64,000 nucleotides of DNA, from contig OX352772.1 in NCBI GenBank assembly GCA_947095535.1, positions 43,481,445-43,545,444 on the forward strand. Direction: 5' to 3'. The stretch comes from Poecilobothrus nobilitatus (lineage: Eukaryota; Arthropoda; Insecta; Diptera; Dolichopodidae). The notes beneath the pieces are model-generated. The model did not search any database, was not told the origin of the DNA, and saw only the letters and a list, made by a program, of their open reading frames with translations. The position numbers and the translations under genes are program-made. The stretch's first letter is position 1. Every line of letters begins with the position of its first letter. Positions 10,941-21,485 of this stretch are shown here, piece by piece.

Positions 10941-11053
10941 TTTCTTTAACCAAGCAGAGTACAAAAATACCGAAAGGACGTACAACCTATTGTTTGATTC
11001 CACCCATTCATGCTCGTTCCACACCTTTATAATGCCTTTCAATAGGTCAAATG
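10941..11053 (-). other. possible isolated exon, minus strand (weak)
   Basis: Minus-strand frame open for about 38 codons (contains KVWNEHEWVESNNRLYVLS), ending exactly at a strong splice-donor consensus (AAA|GTAAGTAT at 10940-10933). The upstream side ends in 'ttttaag', a poor acceptor with no real pyrimidine tract. Base composition is less AT-rich than the surroundings. I do not recognise the peptide. It may be an orphan exon, a relic or chance. Confidence 0.2.
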
Positions 11054-11579
11054 CTTAAAACTGAGCTTGAACTTGTAGGTTTTGTTTGAAAAAATTCATC
11101 ACCTTACCTTTACCCTTTCAAGCACAAAAAAAATAATGCTTTTCAATAAATTAAAGTTTTTCGATGTTTCCGTCCTATGGTTTTAGAAATTATTATTTTT
11201 TTTTTTTGAGTACTGTTTTATATTAAAAACGACTAAGAATAGTTAACTATAATAGTAATTCTTTAAAGAAGGCAAAACATTTTACAATAGTAACTTTATT
11301 TTTAATAAATGTTTACAACTCGCACAGTATGAAGAGTTTAGGTTACGAAGTTTTGAAATAAATTTTATTAATAAGAATTCTTGCTCAAATATAAGAAAAT
11401 TTTAGCATAAGATATATTTCTTAAGCTGTTTATTTTCAGTAATAAAAAAAATGTGGGTAATCATTGCTATTAATCATTGTACAAATCCGTAGATACTTTA
11501 GCAAAGTATCTACAGAAATCTGTAGATACTTTAGCTGCTTATACTCTAACTGGTACCATACGGTCTCTCAAGTCCAATT
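11054..11579. other. intergenic, no gene seen
   Basis: AT-rich. The only local feature is a short direct duplication of 'gtagatactttagc' and 'agtatctacag' near 11490-11535. Confidence 0.45.
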
Positions 11580-11770
11580 GATTATTTATTTATTTACATA
11601 TTTATATTAATATTACAAATCGCATAGAATAATTCGGTATTAAAAAAACATCGAAAATTGCTAATTGATTACAATTGTATTTATTTATTTATTTATATTA
11701 ATATTACATACATAAATGTAATGCAATATTATTGAACCATCGGCTACCATTATTTATAATTAAAATTACT
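11580..11770 (+). repeat. repeat family F (probable LINE 3' tails), copy 1
   Basis: Two successive blocks have an ATTT-rich tract followed by 'atattaatattaca'. The second block (11680-11747) is identical over 68 bases to the reverse complement of 42081-42148 and ends in 'gaaccatcggctac'. Read on the minus strand, this is a unique sequence followed by an (AAAT)n tail, the usual look of a LINE 3' end. Confidence 0.7.
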
Positions 11771-13229
11771 ATGATGTTCGTATAAATTGCATACTTATAG
11801 GTGATACTACTAACTGTGATTCCAATTACTCTAAAATAATAATTTTCTATGAATTTTTTCAAATTTTCTTTTTATTTTCTTTTTTGGATTTGCTTCATTA
11901 TCTTGGGAAATAATCTTTGAAGCTTCATCGTCATCAAGTCAAGAAATTGCATGCTTTATTCTTAATTCTTTATTTTGTTACTTTTTTATGTCTGGATCTA
12001 TATGGAATTTATTTATTTTTCTTATTTATTCATTTACTTATTTTCTTTTTATTTTATTATTTTGTTTGTTATTTTTATTAATAAAAAGAATTGTTAAGGA
12101 TTTCATGCATTTATTTCTATTTTGTTATTTTATATTAGAATTTTCCGGTTATTATCATTGGCGACACTAAAAAAAAACACAAAAAACGTGTCTAAGTGGA
12201 TAAAGATTTAAAGATTTACATTAAAAATGAATTGTTATAGATAAATAATAATAAAAGATTTGCAAAGATAATTTGTTTTTTTTATTTAATAAAGTGTTCA
12301 ACAAACATTATTTTATTTTGTTTAAAATTTAGGCCTCTTTTACAAAAGGATCTTAAAAGAATCGAACAATTATTAAATTGTCCATAGTATTAAAAAATTA
12401 ATAAAGAATCATGTAATCAAAATGAGTGATCAAAAAATTTATATAAAATGAATTTTTTAAATATTCAAGATGCTCTATTTATAAAATAATGATGTTATAT
12501 CTTAAGTATTGAACGGTTTTATGACTGCCAGAATAATACAATTGTAAGCATACCTCAAATAATTTAAACAAACTATCAAGAAAAAGCTGATATTACTTGT
12601 ATTGTAATGAGATCAAATTTAAAATTAAGGAGTTAAACTGCAGATTTTTAGAAATGAATAACAATGAGGAACATTCATTTATACAAAATTTGAATCATTA
12701 AGAAAACTTATTTTAAGAAAAAGAAGTGCTTTTATCATATAGATACATCTATAGGTATTAGCAGATTTACGCAGTGTTTTTCGCGAAAATTCTTTTATTT
12801 CTTAGGATTATTTTTGAAGGATTTTAAGTTTTTTTTCATCAGTTTCATTAGTTTTTTTAAGGTTTTAAAAGGTTTTTAATAAGATGTTGCACCGATATGA
12901 GTTGACGAAACTCAACAAAATTTTTCATAAAATTTTTTTAAAAGAATTTTAAGACAGTTCAAAATTGGATACAATTCGTTTAGGGGTTGTAACCAAATTA
13001 ATATTAACACCCTTTTAAAAAAGAAAAAAAACTTTTACAAAAATTAAGCAAAATCTTTTAAACGCTTCAGCTAGGACAATGAAAAAACTTCAATAAACTT
13101 CAATAGGGTAGATTAATGGATTAATGGTAGATGTATATGACACTTTACAGGTTTCTATAAAATATTCTTCCAATCGGTATTCTATGTTTTAAAGGATTGT
13201 CCTGTTAAATAAATAGCTTTTCAATATTT
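11771..13229. other. intergenic, no gene seen
   Basis: AT-rich with T-rich runs. The 60-codon ORF at 11988-12170 is leucine/phenylalanine-rich low-complexity translation and is not supported as a gene. Confidence 0.45.
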
Positions 13230-13915
13230 ATACATACAAACATAGCTCAAGAGTATAATATATTTACCATTACATTTGTGACACCTTAAAGAAAACGAAA
13301 TAGATATAGAAAAGTATATATACTCTTCCTTAAAAACAAATGCTGAGTAGATTTATCCATATACGTTCGTGCGTGTTTCCTTCTTCACAATAACTCAAAA
13401 ACAATAGTGGAGCTGGAATTCTGCAAATTTTGCGATTTCTTTCATCTTTTCATAGATTTGCTATTAAAATTGAGCAATTTCGACGGACGAGTTTGACTAG
13501 CTGCTCTACAACTTCTATTTTTATATCAGTATAATTGGGTGACAAATAAAGCTAGGTATCTAAATTTTATGTCAATAATCTCTAAGAAATTTGGTTTATC
13601 TAACGCAACAGGTTCGGACAGCTTTAAAAATTTATATGTTCAAATTTTGTTACTTAAAAAAGGTAGCCATCTGAAATATTGTAAAAGATTATCAATTTTT
13701 ATGGCAATAGATTCTGCGAAAATCTATTTCTGTAGCTGTTATCTATCTAAATCTAGTAGCTGTTATAAAAACTCCGAAATTTACATAAATATATCTTAAT
13801 ATACTTATTAAGTTTGATAATTCAAGAATTTCTAAAAGATTATTAAATGTAATGGAAACAGCATACATGTTAGTGAGAGTATCATACAGCTGAACACCCT
13901 ACACCCTTTCTTCTT
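13230..13915 (+). repeat. interspersed repeat family B, copy 1
   Basis: Diverged relative of 20100-20640. Both have, in order, 'cattacrtttgtgaca', a 'cataactcaaa' block followed by 'gctggrattctg' and a TTTTgCGATTT-like stretch, 'cgagtttga...gctg..tacaact', a 'ttgttactta' stretch, and an end 'gttcgtgcgagtatc...gttgacac'. An 86-codon ORF inside has no recognisable product. Not classified. Confidence 0.6.
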
Positions 13916-14924
13916 AAAATTGAAGATTATGTATTACAAAAATTATTTTTTCGCTTAATAATATAGTTCAGCTATTAGGATATAATTTATTTTTCGTATA
14001 GAAATGGTGTTGTCGTTTTGAGTTTGCTTTAACATTTAATTATTTTTTTTTTGTGTTTTTTTATTTTATTTATTTTTCCTTTCTATTTTAACTTGTAGTG
14101 TTTAATTAACATTGCAGATTTATAATCTCACCCTTAGGAAAAAATGCCAAAAACGAATATAAATACTATACAAAAGTTAAAAATGTGAGTGACAAGGCAA
14201 ATTTGTATTTTAATGTTAATTTATCTGTCTTTAAAATATTTCTTTAAATTTTTAAATGGTTTTATGGTTTTTTTGCTGTTAAAATTGATTCATGCATCTT
14301 AAAGTAAGATATTTCAAAGTCATGAAGAGTTAAAAATAATAATTAGGTATAGAATTCAATTTATTTATTTTAAAAATTTTAATTTTTGAAACTAAGAGTA
14401 AAAGTTTTTTGCATAAATTCATATATCTTAAAAAAAAAAAATACAGAATTAATTAAGTATACTTGTTTTCCATAAAAAAGCACTGTTTTAAATTTCATTT
14501 TTTTGATTTTCTTGTAATTTTAATTATAATTTTAAACTTGTACCAACTTCTGATTACAAAAAATTTTAAATTTCACTTGTACTTATTTTAATTTGTGTTA
14601 AACGTTTTATTAAAGATTTTTAAAAATATTTGAGTTAAAAAATTTAAAAGAAATTAAAAAAAATTACAGTCACTTTTAGAAATAAAAAGTAATATTTTAA
14701 AAGACAAGGAGTAATTTTGTTAAACCTAAAGAGCATAAATTCTTTTTTTTGATTGTATCTAAGACCAAAAGCGGTAAATTAAAATGTATTCAATTGTTTC
14801 CATATAGGATACGTATTAGGATTAAAAACTATTTGAGGTAGCCCGAAATATACAACGTATAAACGTATAAAGCATAATTTTGAATATAGCCAGGAGTAAA
14901 CTTATGACTATATTTGATTTAACT
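13916..14924. other. intergenic, no gene seen
   Basis: AT-rich DNA with A- and T-runs. No repeat pair or coding signal recognised. Confidence 0.45.
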
Positions 14925-15133
14925 ATTCCAGCCAATAGTGTAATGGTTGAGATTCCGGCATTTCATTCAATAGGTCTTAGGTTTAAACTCCGGCTGGGTC
15001 ATATAGATGAATAAAAAACAATTTAGATTTTTCTTATAATATATAATTAGTATAATATAATTAAATAAAAAATACGTATATATATGTCCACAAACTGAAG
15101 CTTAGTCAAATATGAATAATAAATCACTTAATG
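14925..15133 (+). repeat. SINE-like element, family C
   Basis: tRNA-like head: an A-box-like TAGTGTAATGGTTGAGATTC (about 14936-14955) and a B-box-like GGTTTAAACTCC (about 14980-14992). An AT-rich body follows, ending 'ctgaagcttagtcaaatatg' and 'aataataaatcac'. The same head, body and end are seen at 34.1-34.6 kb (with an insertion) and 38.9-39.2 kb. No target duplication was defined. Confidence 0.6.
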
Positions 15134-15357
15134 GATTCAATATGCTCCTGTTAGGAGTGGGAAGGAATATATTTTATTTATAATTTTACTATAAAATTTA
15201 CTGACTGCGAGTCTAATTGAGATCATAGTCAGTACAGTTTATTAATTATAGTATAGATAGGGTTTGGGAATATTTTGTTTTTAAAAAACCCATTTCAAAA
15301 TGATTTTTAAATGTTGCCATATCCTATATAATTGTTTTGAAATAAAATTCTAAATAA

Positions 15358-15553
15358 GGGGCCTCGGTGGCCTAGTGGGTAAGAACGTATAAAATATGCT
15401 GTAAACACCGAGGGAGTGTGAGTTCGAATCCCACACACGTCGTAAGAGTTATTCCCCCTTACGACATTTACAGCCGCGCCTGTAAAGGAAAGGCTGTGTA
15501 ATTTCCTGTTCACATTTTGTGGCGGAAAAATGCACTAAAAAAAAAAAATATTA
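15358..15553 (+). mobile_element. tRNA-derived SINE (family SINE1), intact copy with target duplication
   Basis: The head starts GGGGCCTCGGTGGCCTAGTG and contains an A box (TGGCCTAGTGGG, 15368-15379) and a B box (AGTTCGAATCC, 15421-15431), the internal Pol III promoter of tRNA genes. A body stem-loop (GTCGTAAG...CTTACGAC), a 'cagccgcgcctg' block and 'ggctgtgtaatttcctgt' follow, then 'atgcacta' and an A-rich tail. It is flanked by a perfect 14-bp direct repeat (15344-15357 and 15554-15567), as made by LINE-dependent retroposition. Not a tRNA gene: the 3' half cannot form a cloverleaf acceptor stem and the copies share a non-tRNA body. Confidence 0.9.
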
Positions 15554-15567
15554 AAAATTCTAAATAA

Positions 15568-16269
15568 CTTTTTTTCTAAATAATTTTGATGTTTTAGATG
15601 TATTAGTGACTTGTTCCCGATAAATATTTGTTAATGATTTAACGATTATTTATTGAACCAATTTCTTCATTTCTTAAAAATTAATGCTGTTCTGTTAAGT
15701 TCTGTTAAGTTCATTACCTTATACCATCTCATAACTTCAGAATACAACACATATCTATCTTCTTAAAAGAAAATGTCTTTACCATTTTATATATAACTTC
15801 TAATTCCATAGTTACTAAAAACAAAATCAGATTTTGAAAAATATTACAGAATCTGTATCATTTTCTTCGTATAAACAAAATTTTTATATTAAATAAATAT
15901 TAAATCTGCATTTAACAATTGTAATTTTAGATAAAAAAAAAAATGAAAATTTACCATTTGAAATTTTTACATTTTGAATTAATTATTAAAGTTAGAAGTA
16001 AGCATCTGTGGTTTTATTTACCTTAGAAATAAAAAAAAAAAAATAAAATGTTTAAAAAATGGAATAAAAAAACGAAAAGGTAAATAGTATGTAAATCCAA
16101 AAGTTTTTAAATGCTCACATTTTTTAAAAATTAATAAAAAAACTATTAGAATTGGAATTATACTTTTGCATCAAAATTTGTTAGTTTTTTTTCTTTTTTT
16201 TTAGTGATAAGGAAATCTTATATTTAAAAAAAACGTTGGTTTGGAGCTTTCATTTTTATGTCGTATTTA
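15568..16269. other. intergenic, no gene seen
   Basis: AT-rich sequence with several A-runs. Nothing recognised. Confidence 0.45.
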
Positions 16270-16708
16270 CAGCAATTTTGCACAGGTGTCTAAATTATTT
16301 GTATGTATCTAAAAATAGCAAATTTTCAATTTTTGACGCCTAATAACTCTTAAATGGAGGAAAATACATTTTTCAATCTTTCTAAGCAAACAACGGTGAC
16401 CAATTTTCCATGGTCTTTCTTCTCTCAAAATATCAAGGTTAAAACTAAAATGATCCGAAGATATGGAGAAGCCACAATTTAACTCGGAGGAGGAAAATTT
16501 TGTTTCACTTATATGTATATGTATATTGAATTATAAAACTTTTAATTAGATATTGGTATTTTATAAAATATTTTTTGTCATTTCACGTTTTTAGATAAAA
16601 TTACATTCCTCTATCATAGCCACTGTGTTAAAAACAGACGAACGGAAAGACACACCGACAGAGTGAAACTAATAAGCAAATTACTAAATATTTTTTTCAT
16701 AAATGTGC
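16270..16708 (-). repeat. interspersed repeat family A, minus-strand partial copy
   Basis: On the minus strand it begins TTTTTAGCACATTTATG and has the block CACTCTGTCGGTGTGTCTTT...CGTCTGTTTTTAACA. It then matches other copies through 'gagagaagaaagac', 'tttaagagttattaggcgtc', 'aaaatttgctatttttaga' and 'agacacctgtg'. The 3' block ending in 'cgttggtttacattc' is missing, so it is 3'-truncated relative to the 50.8-kb copy. Confidence 0.75.
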
Positions 16709-17729
16709 TAAAAATAAAATTGTTATCAAACTTTAAATTGTTGATATGCAACTTGAATTTAAAGTAAACATTGTTCATGAAATAGATTTTAAAATGAGGT
16801 TAAACTTAAAAAAAAAAAATTAATTCAGGTACTTTCCGACAAAGCGAAAAAAGAAGAAAAAAATCAAATTTCGCTAGAGGCAATACATAAATATATTGAT
16901 GGTATGATAGTAATTTATGACTTTAATATATATGGTTGTATATTTTAATAAATGCTTCAAATTAAAGTACAAAATTTAAATAAATAAATGGATATAATTT
17001 CAAAATTTAAGAAATTGAACATTATTACACAAGAAGGGGCAATAATGTAAGGGGCAATTATATACAGTAAGGGTATGCAGATTATTATTAAAAAATAACA
17101 TAAAGTTGAATGTATTTATAGCCAGGTAAGGATAAACACCTGGTCTAAAGAATTAAATAAATATCACTATACCTAAATCAGTATCTCGACTAGCAAGGCA
17201 TTTAAAATATTTGTCTAACACATCAATTTTTGGTATTTGTAACTCAACTTTTATGATTTTGTTCCTGCCAGTTAATATATGCAAGTGATTTGACATTTCA
17301 TACAAAACAAATATGGTTGAAAAGTAAAAAAATAGAACTCGTAAAATAAGGTTTTAAATAAAAGTTTTTTGGGATTTTGAAGAAAGAAGATAGACTTACA
17401 TAATATAAGGTGAAAGAATTTAACAAATTTAAGCGATAACGTAATTTATTTAAATTAAAAAAAAAAAGGATAATTTATATATGTAGATTTTAATATTAAT
17501 TAAAATTTTAATCTAAAATTTAATTGATAAAATATAATGTATAATTAAAATTTAATCATGTGCGAGGCACTCTAGATTACGATATTTCAAACTTTAAAAC
17601 ATTATGTCTATTTTGACAGTTGACTTTCATCAAAGCAAATCATCCATGGAATTATTTCACAGATAGCTATATATTATATATAAATACACATAATTGTTTG
17701 CAAGTCGACACTCATGGTAAAATATAAAA
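16709..17729. other. intergenic, no gene seen
   Basis: AT-rich. A short hairpin (CCAGGT...ACCTGG) near 17122-17142 is the only structure noticed. Confidence 0.4.
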
Positions 17730-17805
17730 ACTTAAACCGAAGTGGTGTACCGGAGGATTCAAACCTAGGGCCAACGTTATATCTACTATAAATCCATAAC
17801 ATCAA
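17730..17805 (-). repeat. possible tRNA-like SINE head, minus strand
   Basis: The minus strand contains a B-box-like GGTTTGAATCC within 'ggccctaggtttgaatcctc'. No A box or tail could be placed. It may be a truncated SINE copy next to the LINE relic. Low confidence. Confidence 0.3.
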
Positions 17806-17818
17806 ATTATACGATTAA

Positions 17819-18440
17819 ATGTCAGATATTTTCGCAGATGATATGTGCTACGTGCAAGGGAAAAAATTCAAAGGAACTGGGAAATACAATTAATATGGAC
17901 TTATGGAAAATTCATACAATGGTCAAATGGTAATAAACTTACCATTAACGAAACCAAAACTAAATTAATAATCTTTACCGATAAAAATAAGCCGAGAATC
18001 ATCCCAAAAATTGTTACAAATGGTATAGCGATTGAATAAGTTGACGAAACGAAACACCTTTGAGTAATTATTGATCGTCAATTGCAGTGTTCTACGCTCG
18101 TTGAGCTCATATGGCAAAAAATCATCCCGCTAATTGGGGTTACAAAAAGATCGAACATCAAATTAACTCATAATGTAGCAAGAATACTAATTAATGCACC
18201 TGTTCTTCCATATATACGTTACAACATCATAAATTGGTCTTCTTGTTCAGATACACTCATAAACAAATGTCAGAAAATCCTAACTAAAGCTGTGAAATAC
18301 ACATTTAACTACAGTAGAGATTACAGCGCAACACGTATGTTCCGGGAAACCAACATCAAAAAAGTAAGTGAACTAATCCTAATTAACTTTCTAATAATAT
18401 CAAAAACTGTGTCAAAATTAAAAATTTTAAATTATTAGCT
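17819..18440 (+). pseudogene. decayed non-LTR retrotransposon reverse transcriptase fragment
   Basis: Translation opens at the reverse-transcriptase catalytic motif, DIFADDMCY (about 17824-17850). A frameshift leads into a segment resembling the post-catalytic part of LINE RTs (WSNGNKLTINETKTKLIIF), a stop, a VDETKHL-like stretch, then an RT C-terminal segment with LPYIRYNIINWSSCSD and INKCQKILTKAVKY, which resembles the region following the thumb in Jockey/CR1-type LINEs. At least one frameshift and one in-frame stop are present, so it is dead. It differs in sequence from the young LINE at 25.4-27.0 kb. A mariner element lies immediately downstream. Confidence 0.8.
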
Positions 18441-18476
18441 ATAAGTTATTATTTCGGTCAACATGTTACTATTCAT

Positions 18477-19467
18477 GGGTGTTCAAAATTGAGGTATCAT
18501 TTTAATTTTAATAAAAAAAGACACTTTTGATTTCACAAAACCCCACAAAAAAAAATCCAACGGTGTCAAATCGCACGATCTTGGTGGCCACATCACTCCT
18601 CCTCTACGAGGAATAATGCCATCTTCGAACTTTTCCATCAAAAGATCCATTGTTTCTCTTGCTGTGTGGAAAGTGGCACCGTCCTGTTGAAACCACATAT
18701 TCTCTACGTCCAAATCATCAATTTCCCGCCACAAAAAGCTTCGGATCATCTCCCTGTAGCGATTTCCATTGACCGTAATCGCATTTCCATTTGCGTTTTC
18801 AAAAAAATATGGTCCGATGATTCCTCCTGACCACAAACCACACCAAACCGTAACTTTTTGTGGATGTACTGGTTGCTTTAAGATAGCCCTTGGATTCTCT
18901 TCACCCCAAATGCGGCAATTCTGTTTATTGACGTAGCCATTGAGCTGGAAATGAGCTTCGTCGGTGAAGATTATTTTGTTAAAAAAATTCTCATTTTCTT
19001 GTTTTTCGATTGCCAGAGAAACGAATTGCCGACGTAATGCATGGTCAGTTGGTTTTAATTCTTGCATCAGCTGAACGATGACGAATGGAAGTTTTTGGAT
19101 CTTCTTCAACACTTCTGCTCACAGGTGCTACATTCTCGGTTGAACGACCACTACGTTGATAAATGTTGCCTCTGTTATCAAGAACAGATCCAGTTTCTAG
19201 AAATTTATCACCCATCAGATTGATGGCACGATTTGTTGGGGCATTTTCTCTACCAAATTTTGTTCGAAATTTCCTAATTACATCTTGAAAACTTTCACCA
19301 TTTTCAAAAAATGTTGTAATAACAAAAACACGTTGTTCCTTCGTGTAACGTTCCATATTAACTAACCGGAATGTATTTAGAATATACCTAAAGAAACCTC
19401 GTATAAAAATTCCAGGTAGAAAAAAAATGGCGGCAAAATCAAAATGATACCTCAATTTTGAACACCC
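18477..19467 (-). mobile_element. mariner/Tc1-superfamily DD41D (rosa-like) element, internally deleted
   Basis: A 991-bp element bounded by 27-bp inverted repeats that match exactly: 18477-18503 starts GGGTGTTCAAAATTGAGG, and 19441-19467 is the inverse. The right flank begins TA, as expected for a TA target site. The left flank reads AT, so the duplication is imperfect or mutated. The transposase reading frame lies on the minus strand and begins close to the right TIR. Intact TIRs but a broken transposase imply the copy was moved in trans or decayed after insertion. Confidence 0.95.
18483..19356 (-). pseudogene. DD41D mariner transposase pseudogene
   Basis: The start MERYTKEQRVFV (ATG 19356-19354) opens an N-terminal helix-turn-helix region that runs to PKTSIRHRSA, then goes out of frame. 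A second frame, overlapping at 19045-19112, carries QELKPTDHALRRQF and the catalytic domain. The acidic triad is in the second frame: D51 in FTDEAHF, D144 in QQDGATFHTA and D186 in TPLDFF. Exactly 41 residues lie between the second and third, hence DD41D, the spacing of the rosa group. Compared with mariner relatives, a second-HTH segment appears deleted at the frameshift. The C-terminus stops abruptly after GFVKSKV, running into the TIR, so tens of residues are missing. Not expected to make active transposase. Confidence 0.92.
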
Positions 19468-19800
19468 TATATTTACATAATCTACAGTTGATAGTAATAA
19501 ATTCAGATTTTAAATTGATAATTGACAACACTTTTTATAATAATTACTTGTCAAAATAATTCAGTATCAATTACAAGTTTACAAATCATAGTTAAACTTA
19601 ATATATGTTTGCAGAAGAATATAATTTCAAAGTATAATTTAAAATATTGTAAAATTTAGATACCCCACCACCAGTTTGCTAATTGTTAGAGGTGTTAACA
19701 TATTAATAGCAAATAAATTAAAAAAAAAATTTATAACGTAATGAATAAAAATGAAATATTTAATACGTAAATAAGTAAATAAATAAATAAATAAAAAAAC
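19468..19800 (+). repeat. probable LINE 3' tail downstream of the mariner
   Basis: A less AT-rich block ('gataccccaccaccagtttgc', about 19659) is followed by sequence ending in an (AAAT)n tract at about 19768-19795. This looks like a LINE 3' end and may belong to the RT relic upstream of the mariner, which would make the mariner a nested insertion. That link is inferred. Confidence 0.4.
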
Positions 19801-20099
19801 AACCAATACTATAGAAGAGTCCTGTCCTTATAATCCTATAATAATTATGTAGATAACTTTTGTAATAGATTTATCATCAGTTATTCCTCAGCATATAACG
19901 CTATAATATGACATTGAAATTAATTAAAGACACAAACCAATCATGAAATACACATGACACAACTAAAACATTGAAGAAACTACAAGTGTATTTAATGAAA
20001 ATTCTGAAATTACTTTGATTGTAAATATAGGAATGATAACAAAATAAGCATTTTTCATTTTTGCCATAGCTTAAAAAATCGACAGATTGAATTAGTCTT

Positions 20100-20645
20100 A
20101 TGCACAAGTAAATAGAAAGAATAAATATCTTTATATCAGAGTAAACGTAGTTCTAAGAACAAATTTGGCATTACGTTTGTGACATTGTAAAGTGGATGAT
20201 AAAGATATAAATTCTATTTTTACAGAATATGTACAAAAGTCCAAGTACTTGATCCGGATTTAATTTTAAATTGATTTAGCTATATGTGCGCATCATAACT
20301 CAAAGTATTCAAATGCAGCTGGGATTCTGAACATTTTACAATTTTATTTTTATATAATTGTAACAACAGAAGAAATTCGGATAGCAGTCATACAATTGAA
20401 AAATATCTATACTCATATATTGGAAGTTATGAAGAAGTTTTATTGATAGACTTTCTCTAAAATTTGATAAGTTTATCAAAACGAGTTTGAGTTGCTGTCA
20501 TACAACTCTGAAATTTAGATAAATCTTGTTACTTAATTGAGTCAAACATCTAAAATTTTATAAAAGATAATTAAATTTTATGAAAATACAAGTATTATGT
20601 TCGTGCGAGTATCCTAAAGTTGACACAGTCAATTCTACAATCTTA
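20100..20645 (+). repeat. interspersed repeat family B, copy 2
   Basis: Shares ordered motifs with 13230-13915, including 'cattacgtttgtgacat', 'cataactcaaag', 'gctgggattctg', 'acgagtttgagttgctgtcatacaact' in split form, and the terminal 'gttcgtgcgagtatcc'. No coding capacity. Confidence 0.6.
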
Positions 20646-21284
20646 TTCGTTTTACATAAAATTACTTGCATAAGTTGTAATTTACTGTTCAAATTTATAA
20701 AAATGAAATTAAAATATTTATTAATAAATTTATAATTTATAAATTAATAAAAAAATATTTTAATTTCATTTACCATTTATGAAATAGTTTACTTATAAAC
20801 TCATTTATTATTTTAAGATTTTGTTTATGATAGGAGGATACTTTGTATAATAGGGACATAGGGACATGCTTGTGTTGTGATGTCTGTTATAATATTTAAG
20901 CTTTTTTTTTATCAAAAGCATCTACTTAGTTCGAATAAAGTCAATGCTGCCAACTATTAATCAATTAATATGAAACCTGTTGAAGTGCATATACATATAT
21001 GTATTTATGTAGATTTCTGCATAACTGGCTGTCTAGATTTCTTAAATAATAAAATATACACATTTGTTATATAAAAATTTCCAAGTCAATTCAATTTGTT
21101 TGAAGAATTAGCTTTAGCTCAGTTTTGTGAATTTGAACCTGAAACATTAAAAAAAAAGAAGTATCGACAATTCTAAACATTATACATTAATTCTAGTTCT
21201 GCCAGATATTTTTGAGACTGATAATGATTTCCCCTTTTTTTTTTTTTGGTTGTATTTGTTAATTTAATGTTCACATTTCACATT
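20646..21284. other. intergenic, no gene seen
   Basis: Holds an AT-rich inverted repeat near 20705-20770 ('aaatgaaattaaaatattt' and its inverse), possibly the core of a small hairpin element. Otherwise unremarkable. Confidence 0.4.
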
Positions 21285-21296
21285 AAATAAGAGATT

Positions 21297-21473
21297 GGGG
21301 CCTTGGTGGCCTAGTGGGTAAGAGCGTATAAAACACGCTGTAAACAACGATTGAGTGTGGGTTCGAAGCCCACACACATCGTAAGAGTTATTCCCCCTTA
21401 CAACATTTGCAGCCACGTCTGAACAGGAAAGGCTGTGTAAATTCCTGTCAACATGGCAGAGGAATGCATTAAA
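21297..21473 (+). mobile_element. tRNA-derived SINE1 copy with target duplication
   Basis: Same head (GGGGCCTTGGTGGCCTAGTG), A box and B box-like GGTTCGAAGCC, body stem-loop and 'ggctgtgtaaattcctgt' block as the 15.4-kb copy, ending in 'gcattaaa'. It is flanked by the 12-bp direct repeat AAATAAGAGATT (21285-21296 and 21474-21485). The B box has T-to-G at one position. Confidence 0.9.
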
Positions 21474-21485
21474 AAATAAGAGATT

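Noticed and set aside
15358..15440. tRNA gene candidates at the SINE1 heads (also 21.3, 34.0, 50.2 kb)
   Set aside because: A and B boxes are present, but the 3' portion does not close an acceptor stem. The same non-tRNA body and A tail follow in every copy, with target duplications, so they are SINEs.
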